From assembly GCA_947306495.1 (NCBI GenBank), contig CAMZGT010000001.1:1-64000 (forward strand): DNA of 64,000 nt, read 5' to 3'. Positions within the stretch are counted from its first letter, which is position 1. Each line of letters begins with the position of its first letter. A program made the position numbers and the translations under genes. This stretch comes from an uncultured Acinetobacter sp. (lineage in GTDB: Bacteria > Cyanobacteriota > Vampirovibrionia > Gastranaerophilales > Gastranaerophilaceae). The notes below the pieces were generated by a model, which searched no databases, had not been told where the DNA came from, and was given only the letters and a program-made list of their open reading frames with translations. Shown piece after piece: positions 58,405 through 64,000 of the stretch.

Positions 58405-59601
58405 GTGAATTTGACAAAATCCGAACGACCACATATAGCATTTTTTGGACGTACAAACAGCGGTAAATCGTCTTTAGTTAATGCCGTTACCAATCAGAAT
58501 TTGTCCGTTGTATCGGATATTAAGGGTACAACAACAGATCCTGTAGAAAAATCAATGGAAATTTTACCCCTTGGTCCCGTTGTAATAATTGATACTGCGG
58601 GGGTAAATGATGGGGTAAATGATGCAGAAAATAAATTAGGTCAATTAAGAGTCAAAAAAACAATGCAAGTTTTAGGTAAAACCGATATTGCCGTACTTGT
58701 AGTTGATTCAACTATTGGATTACAAAAAGAAGATGAAGAATTAATCAAGGTTTTTGAAGAAAGAAAAATACCTTATTTGATTGGATTTAATAAAAGTGAC
58801 TTATTTCCCCACACCTCTAACTCCACCCTTAATGAAGCGGGAGAAAAGTTATACCTTTCTGCAAAAACAGGTGAAGGGATATACGAGTTAAAAGAAAAAC
58901 TCGGACATATTTTTAATGAAAACAAGAAAGAAAAATATATAATTAAAGACAAATTAAAACAGGGGGATATAGTTATTCTGGTAATACCGATTGACGAATC
59001 TGCACCAAAAGGCAGAATTATATTGCCTCAACAAAATGTATTGAGAGAGTGTCTTGACGCTCACACAAATGTAATTTGTACTCAGCCTGAAAATTTGAAA
59101 GAAATTTTAAATAAAATTACACCAAACCTTGTTATTACTGATTCACAGGCGTTTAATAAGGTAAAAGAAATCGTACCTGAAAACATTATTTTGACCTCTT
59201 TTTCAATACTTATGGCAAAATATAAAGGCAAATTGGAAGAACTTGTAATCGGTGCGGAAACAATATCGAAACTAAATGACGGAGATAAAGTTTTGATTTC
59301 CGAAGCCTGCACTCACCACAGACAATGTAACGACATAGGAACTGTGAAATTTCCGAAATGGATAAAAGATTTTTCGGGTAAAAATATAGAATTCGAATTT
59401 ACACAAGGCGGAGAGTTCCCTCAGGATTTGAGCAATTATAAACTCATAGTACATTGCGGGGGTTGTATGATTAATGAAGCCGAAATGCAATCTCGTATAA
59501 AAAAAGCAAAAGAACAAAATATTCCAATCGTAAACTACGGAATGGCAATTGCATATATGAACGGGATTTTAGACAGAGCGTTGGAGATTTTTGATAAATA
59601 A
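58405..59601 (+). CDS. hydF: [FeFe] hydrogenase maturation GTPase HydF
   Basis: IAFFGRTNSGKSSLVNAVTNQ, DTAGVND; C-terminal CTHHRQCNDIGTVKFPKW ... HCGGCMIN cluster ligands. Confidence 0.97.
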   Translation: MNLTKSERPHIAFFGRTNSGKSSLVNAVTNQNLSVVSDIKGTTTDPVEKSMEILPLGPVVIIDTAGVNDGVNDAENKLGQLRVKKTMQVLGKTDIAVLVVDSTIGLQKEDEELIKVFEERKIPYLIGFNKSDLFPHTSNSTLNEAGEKLYLSAKTGEGIYELKEKLGHIFNENKKEKYIIKDKLKQGDIVILVIPIDESAPKGRIILPQQNVLRECLDAHTNVICTQPENLKEILNKITPNLVITDSQAFNKVKEIVPENIILTSFSILMAKYKGKLEELVIGAETISKLNDGDKVLISEACTHHRQCNDIGTVKFPKWIKDFSGKNIEFEFTQGGEFPQDLSNYKLIVHCGGCMINEAEMQSRIKKAKEQNIPIVNYGMAIAYMNGILDRALEIFDK

Positions 59602-59605
59602 AATA

Positions 59606-59815
59606 TTATTCTGTTCCCAAAAGTTTATCGACTATTTTTTGCATTTTATCTAAATCTTTCAGCAATTTCTTTTTACATCTTTCGGTTTTGCGCACCGCTT
59701 TGAATATAACAAAATTTTCATCTAAACAATATTCATCCAGATTATTTGCAATTGAGTATAATCTGTCCAGAGGCTTAAACGTTTTTGCTAACAATTTTGC
59801 TTCTTTTTCGTTCAT
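59606..59815 (-). CDS. Hypothetical small charged helical protein
   Basis: MNEKEAKLLAKTFKPLDRLYSIANNLDEYCLDENFVIFKAVRKTERCKKKLLKDLDKMQKIVDKLLGTE; ggaggtg RBS. Confidence 0.65.
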   Translation of the reverse strand: MNEKEAKLLAKTFKPLDRLYSIANNLDEYCLDENFVIFKAVRKTERCKKKLLKDLDKMQKIVDKLLGTE

Positions 59816-59931
59816 ACACACCTCCAATTTAACACCTTTTAATCATATTATATACTAAAGGTATTATATTGGCAACTTAATAAGTTGTTTAAGGGGTTAT
59901 ATCACTTTATTCAATTTTTTATAATTCAATT

Positions 59932-60162
59932 ATGAATGACACAGAGTTAAAATTAAGAAAAGTTTTAGCATTAAATATACGCGTTGCACGGACAAGAAAA
60001 CAAATTACGCAAGAAACTCTTGCTGAATTATCCGACATATCAGTTAAGCATGTAACTAAAATTGAGAATGCACAAGTAACAACCAGTATATATTTTATTT
60101 ACAGAATTGCACAAGCGTTAAATGTAACTATTGATGAACTTGTTACGGAATACAAAAAATAA
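59932..60162 (+). CDS. XRE-family HTH regulator
   Basis: NIRVARTRKQITQETLAELSDISVKHVTKIENAQVTTSIYFIYRIAQALNV. Confidence 0.88.
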   Translation: MNDTELKLRKVLALNIRVARTRKQITQETLAELSDISVKHVTKIENAQVTTSIYFIYRIAQALNVTIDELVTEYKK

Positions 60163-60200
60163 AAGTCAATTTATGATAGAATAAATTTGGCGATTTTATT

Positions 60201-61184
60201 ATGAACAAACAAGAAATTATTGATATTCTATCCGATAATACAAATAACGATTGGCTTTTTTCGGAAGCCGATAAAATTCGCCATGAAAATGTCGGCGATG
60301 AAGTTCATCTGCGTGGTTTGATTGAATTTTCTAATATTTGCAAACGCCAATGTAAATATTGCGGACTGCGTTCAGCCAACAAACAAGTACAAAGATACAG
60401 AATTTTTAAAGATGAAATTATTAACAGCGTACAAAAGGCCGTAAAACTTGGCTATAAAACTATTGTTCTACAATCAGGTGAAGATGATTTCTACGATACA
60501 GATAAAATAGTTGAAATAATAAGAGAAATCAAATTTTTCGATGTAGCACTAACTCTTAGTATTGGTGAAAAAACTTATGATGAGTATAAAGCTTTTAAAG
60601 ATGCAGGAGCAGACAGATACCTTTTAAGAATTGAAACAACCGATAAAAATTTATACAAAAACTTGCATCCGGGGGTAAATATAGAAAATAGGTTTAGATG
60701 TCTTTATGACCTAAAATCACTAGGATACGAAACCGGAACGGGGTGTCTCGTGGGACTGCCGAATCAAACAATAGAATCACTGGCAGACGACATTTTATTT
60801 TTTAAAGAACTTGATGCTGACATGGTTGGAATAGGACCATTTATTGCGCACAGTCAAACTCCGCTCAAAGATGCTAAAAACGGTGATTTTTGGCTTGCAC
60901 TGAAAGTTATGGCATTAACCAGAATTAATATTCCAAACATAAATATACCTGCAACAACAGCAATGGAAACGTTGAACCCGAACGGAAGAATTATTGCACT
61001 TAAAAGCGGTGCAAACGTAGTTATGCCAAACGTTACATCTATAGAATATCGTGCAAAATACGAAATCTATCCAAATAAAATTTGTCTGAACGAGCAGCCC
61101 GAACAATGTAGAAATTGCATTGAAGCTAAAATTAAATCTATCGGCAGAACCATTTCAAATAAAAAAGGGGTTCGAGAGAAATAA
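60201..61184 (+). CDS. hydE: [FeFe] hydrogenase maturation radical SAM protein HydE
   Basis: LIEFSNICKRQCKYCGLR, VLQSGED, GCLVGLPNQT, GIGPFIAHSQTPL. Confidence 0.95.
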   Translation: MNKQEIIDILSDNTNNDWLFSEADKIRHENVGDEVHLRGLIEFSNICKRQCKYCGLRSANKQVQRYRIFKDEIINSVQKAVKLGYKTIVLQSGEDDFYDTDKIVEIIREIKFFDVALTLSIGEKTYDEYKAFKDAGADRYLLRIETTDKNLYKNLHPGVNIENRFRCLYDLKSLGYETGTGCLVGLPNQTIESLADDILFFKELDADMVGIGPFIAHSQTPLKDAKNGDFWLALKVMALTRINIPNINIPATTAMETLNPNGRIIALKSGANVVMPNVTSIEYRAKYEIYPNKICLNEQPEQCRNCIEAKIKSIGRTISNKKGVREK

Positions 61185-61217
61185 AAAAGTGGCGGCTCCG
61201 TTGGAGCCGCCACTTTT
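61185..61217. terminator. Bidirectional intrinsic terminator (hydE / ferredoxin)
   Basis: aaaagtggcggctcc-gtt-ggagccgccactttt. Confidence 0.92.
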
Positions 61218-61242
61218 ACAACTTTTACTTTAAGTTTATTTC

Positions 61243-61419
61243 CTATTCGACTACAATAGCTGAAACAGGGCAAGCGCCTGCAGCTTCTCTGACTGCATCT
61301 TCGTTTGCAGCAACATTAGCAGCATTTACAACAGCTTTATCCTCAATAGAAAATACTGCGTCGCAAATTGATTCACAAGCGCCGCATGCAATGCATGAAT
61401 CTTCAACAGTTACGTTCAT
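61243..61419 (-). CDS. 4Fe-4S ferredoxin (58 aa; below ORF-track cutoff)
   Basis: MNVTVEDSCIACGACESICDAVFSIEDKAVVNAANVAANEDAVREAAGACPVSAIVVE*; aaaggagaaaa RBS. Confidence 0.92.
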   Translation of the reverse strand: MNVTVEDSCIACGACESICDAVFSIEDKAVVNAANVAANEDAVREAAGACPVSAIVVE

Positions 61420-61572
61420 TTTTTCTCCTTTTGCCTATTCAGGCTTCTTAATTTATCTCCCATCTTGCACACAAACAAGACTATAAATATTATACATGTT
61501 AATCAGACAATTACAACTAAATTTTATTATTATGTTATTATAACTACATGGTGTATTTTTACGGAGTTTATT

Positions 61573-62172
61573 ATGGATACGAACACATTATCTAAAATCG
61601 GTTACGGACTTTATGTTTTAACAGCAAATGACGGAGAAAAAGACAACGGATGCATAATCAACACTGTTATGCAAGTAACATCTTCACCATGCCAGATTGA
61701 AGCGGTTGTAAACAAGAACAACTATACAACAGGAATGATACAGAAGACAAGAAAATTCAACGTTTCTGTTTTATCTGAAAATGCAAAATTTGAAATATTT
61801 AAACACTTCGGATTTCAGTCAGGCAGCAACATCGACAAATTTGCAAATTTTTATGATACAAAACGCAGTCCTAACGGTCTTTTATACATAACAAAAGAAA
61901 CAAATGCATACATGTCGGCCTACGTTAAACAAGAAATAGACTTAGATTCTCACATCTTATTTATCGGTCAACTGGTTGCGGCAGAAATTTTAAGTAATGT
62001 TCCTACTGCAACATATGAGTATTATCATAATTATATAAAACCTAAAAAACAGGAAGAAAAACACGGATGGAGATGTAAAATATGCGGCTATATCTATGAA
62101 GGAGAAGAGCTGCCCGCAGACTATATCTGTCCGCTCTGCAAACACGGAGCTGCTGATTTTGAAAAAATCTAG
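61573..62172 (+). CDS. Flavin reductase-rubredoxin fusion (high-molecular-weight rubredoxin type)
   Basis: FMN-binding flavin reductase domain plus C-terminal WRCKICGYIYEGEELPADYICPLCKHGAADF. Confidence 0.93.
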   Translation: MDTNTLSKIGYGLYVLTANDGEKDNGCIINTVMQVTSSPCQIEAVVNKNNYTTGMIQKTRKFNVSVLSENAKFEIFKHFGFQSGSNIDKFANFYDTKRSPNGLLYITKETNAYMSAYVKQEIDLDSHILFIGQLVAAEILSNVPTATYEYYHNYIKPKKQEEKHGWRCKICGYIYEGEELPADYICPLCKHGAADFEKI

Positions 62173-63173
62173 CCAATTTTAATATATGCTTTAAAAATTT
62201 TATTGTTTACAGTATCTTCGAACGCTTGTTGAATTTTTTCAAGCGGGTAAGTTGTTGTGAGGTTTTTTACATTAACTTTTCCTGAGACCAAAAGATTAAA
62301 AGAGTCATTTAAATCTTGCGGAGAAGGAGAATAGCTCCCCAGTATTGTTAACTCATTATAATATATTTCATTATTCGGATACCCGTTATTATTCGGAGTG
62401 CTTGAAAATACAAGAATTTTTCCGCCTTTTCTTATTACTTTGAGTGCAACATCAATAGCTTTATCTGCGCCAGAAGTCATAAATACAGCATCAATACCGC
62501 AGCTTTTTTTCTGTATTTTAGTATTGAATTCTTCAAGGTTTTTAGAATTATATGACTCTATTCCCATAGAATTTGCAAGCTCTATCCTGTCTTCTATAAG
62601 GTCACATCCGTATACTTTATAGCCGCTGGCTTTTATACCCTCGCTCATAAGTAACCCTATGGAACCCAACCCGACAACAAGAACTTTATCACCTTCAATC
62701 AGATTACATCTTTTAATAGCGCGTATGCAGCATCCAAGCGGTTCATAAAATGATATCTCTTCATCTGAAATTCTATCCGGGACTTTGTATGCAACATTTT
62801 TCAAGTGTTCTTCCGAAAGATACACAAACTCGCTAAACCCTCCGGGAAAAATATTTGTTTTCTTAAAATGAGCACACATAGAAACATTACCATGTCTGCA
62901 ATAAACACATTCTCCGCACGGAATATGATGTGAAGAAACAATTTTATCACCGGCAGAAAATTTTGTATCAGAGTTTATTTCAACAACTTCAGCAACAATT
63001 TCATGGCCTAATACAGTACCGTCTTTTGAAATTTTTTCGCGGAATTTAACTATATCAGAACCGCAAAGTCCGCAACCGAGAACTTTAACAATGGCTCCTT
63101 TTCTATTATCCAGAGTTACTTTTTCTATATCATTAATAACAATTTTGTTTTGTTGAATTTGCGCTGCTTTCAC
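62169..63173 (-). CDS. Zinc-dependent alcohol/polyol dehydrogenase (MDR family)
   Basis: GCGLCGSDIVKF, GHEIVAEVVEI, CGECVYCRHGNVSMC, VLVVGLGSIGLL. Confidence 0.93.
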   Translation of the reverse strand: MKAAQIQQNKIVINDIEKVTLDNRKGAIVKVLGCGLCGSDIVKFREKISKDGTVLGHEIVAEVVEINSDTKFSAGDKIVSSHHIPCGECVYCRHGNVSMCAHFKKTNIFPGGFSEFVYLSEEHLKNVAYKVPDRISDEEISFYEPLGCCIRAIKRCNLIEGDKVLVVGLGSIGLLMSEGIKASGYKVYGCDLIEDRIELANSMGIESYNSKNLEEFNTKIQKKSCGIDAVFMTSGADKAIDVALKVIRKGGKILVFSSTPNNNGYPNNEIYYNELTILGSYSPSPQDLNDSFNLLVSGKVNVKNLTTTYPLEKIQQAFEDTVNNKIFKAYIKIG

Positions 63174-63188
63174 TTATTAATCCTCATA

Positions 63189-63998
63189 TTATTTTAATCT
63201 TGCAAATTTTGTATTAGCGTAAAAATATTTCAAAATTTGATATCCGTTGTAACCTCTTTTTGCGAGATTATTCGCCCCATATTGACTCATTCCGACTCCG
63301 TGACCATTCTTTTTTACTCCGTCATCATACGACGGAACTGATTTTAAAAACGGCAAATCTGTTGACCAAACTTGGCTTCCTGTATTTGTTTTACCTCCTG
63401 CAGAAGCTGAATAGTAGGCAGGGACTATTTTCCCCTGACAAACAAGCACAATTCCTTCAGTCTCAGATACCGCATCGTTAGTTTGCGAAGTTTCAGCACT
63501 TGCACCGCCATATGCCTGATCCTCAGGAGTATCTTTCAGATCATATCCGTATTTAGCACGTTTCCCCATATTTGCAACCGCATAACTTCTTGCGGCTATA
63601 GCTTGTGCCTTGTGTGCTTCATGTTCCCAGCCAGGAGGCATTTCAGAAGGAACGACTCCTCGAAGATACAGTTCAAGTTGAATATCGTTCATAACTGTGA
63701 GACCGGAACCATCATTGATAATTTTAAAATTCCCCCTGTACCATTTTCTTTTAACGCTGACAAAACCGTTTTCTTCAGGTTTGATTATTATTTTATCAGT
63801 TTTTATTTTTTTAAACTCGCCATCAACTTTTATTGCAATTAATCCTCTGTATGGTTTTAATTCATACCCTTTCATTTTTTCCATAACAAAGATTAATTTA
63901 TTGGTATTACAATCAATTATTTCGGCTTTGGTTGAAGCCCCTATAAAAGTTCTGTTTACATGTGTTTGCAACCCTATTTTTATTGCATGAACCGGCAT
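63189..63998 (-). CDS. SpoIID/LytB domain protein (possibly truncated at window edge)
   Basis: YLRGVVPSEMPPGWEHEAHKAQAIAARSYAVANMGKRAKYGYDLKDTPEDQAYGG, GHGVGMSQYGANNLAKRG. Confidence 0.92.
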   Translation of the reverse strand: MPVHAIKIGLQTHVNRTFIGASTKAEIIDCNTNKLIFVMEKMKGYELKPYRGLIAIKVDGEFKKIKTDKIIIKPEENGFVSVKRKWYRGNFKIINDGSGLTVMNDIQLELYLRGVVPSEMPPGWEHEAHKAQAIAARSYAVANMGKRAKYGYDLKDTPEDQAYGGASAETSQTNDAVSETEGIVLVCQGKIVPAYYSASAGGKTNTGSQVWSTDLPFLKSVPSYDDGVKKNGHGVGMSQYGANNLAKRGYNGYQILKYFYANTKFARLK

Positions 63999-64000
63999 AA

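Noticed and set aside
1-64000. CRISPR arrays, tRNA or rRNA genes, transposases
   Set aside because: No regularly spaced repeats, T-loop-like GGTTCRANTCC segments, rRNA cores or transposase/integrase ORFs were recognised by eye; a tRNAscan or repeat finder could still correct this.

Overview
AT-rich, gene-dense bacterial chromosome segment. Gene content and style suggest an anaerobic, gut-type lineage such as Gastranaerophilales/Melainabacteria; this is inference and was not tested. Housekeeping blocks: recA, glnA, AsmA-like protein, nagA-like/murE/PBP transpeptidase, an 11-subunit complex I operon (nuoABCDHIJKLMN, no nuoEFG), comF, yidD, rpmI-rplT, ferritin, pyruvate:ferredoxin oxidoreductase, and [FeFe]-hydrogenase maturation genes (TM1266-like regulator, hydG, hydF, hydE) with a small ferredoxin and a flavin reductase-rubredoxin. 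A ~16 kb accessory island (about 31.7-48.0 kb) encodes a nonulosonic (legionaminic/sialic-type) acid pathway with two CMP-sugar synthetases, a PtmE-like CBS-nucleotidyltransferase, an amidotransferase, a radical SAM/SPASM protein, an SGNH hydrolase and a candidate glycosyltransferase. Main leads: (1) an exact sigma28 (FliA) consensus promoter before an uncharacterised 137-aa protein; (2) a prepilin signal + YadA-like head repeats + Peptidase_S74 chaperone + coiled-coil fusion; (3) a recurrent N-terminal '[S/T/N]F[K/R][G/E]'-type motif in otherwise unrelated hypothetical proteins, including a 50-codon ORF that consists of little else; (4) a structured leader with competing hairpins upstream of the hydrogenase maturation genes; (5) a GC-rich, potentially structured intergenic island upstream of glnA.
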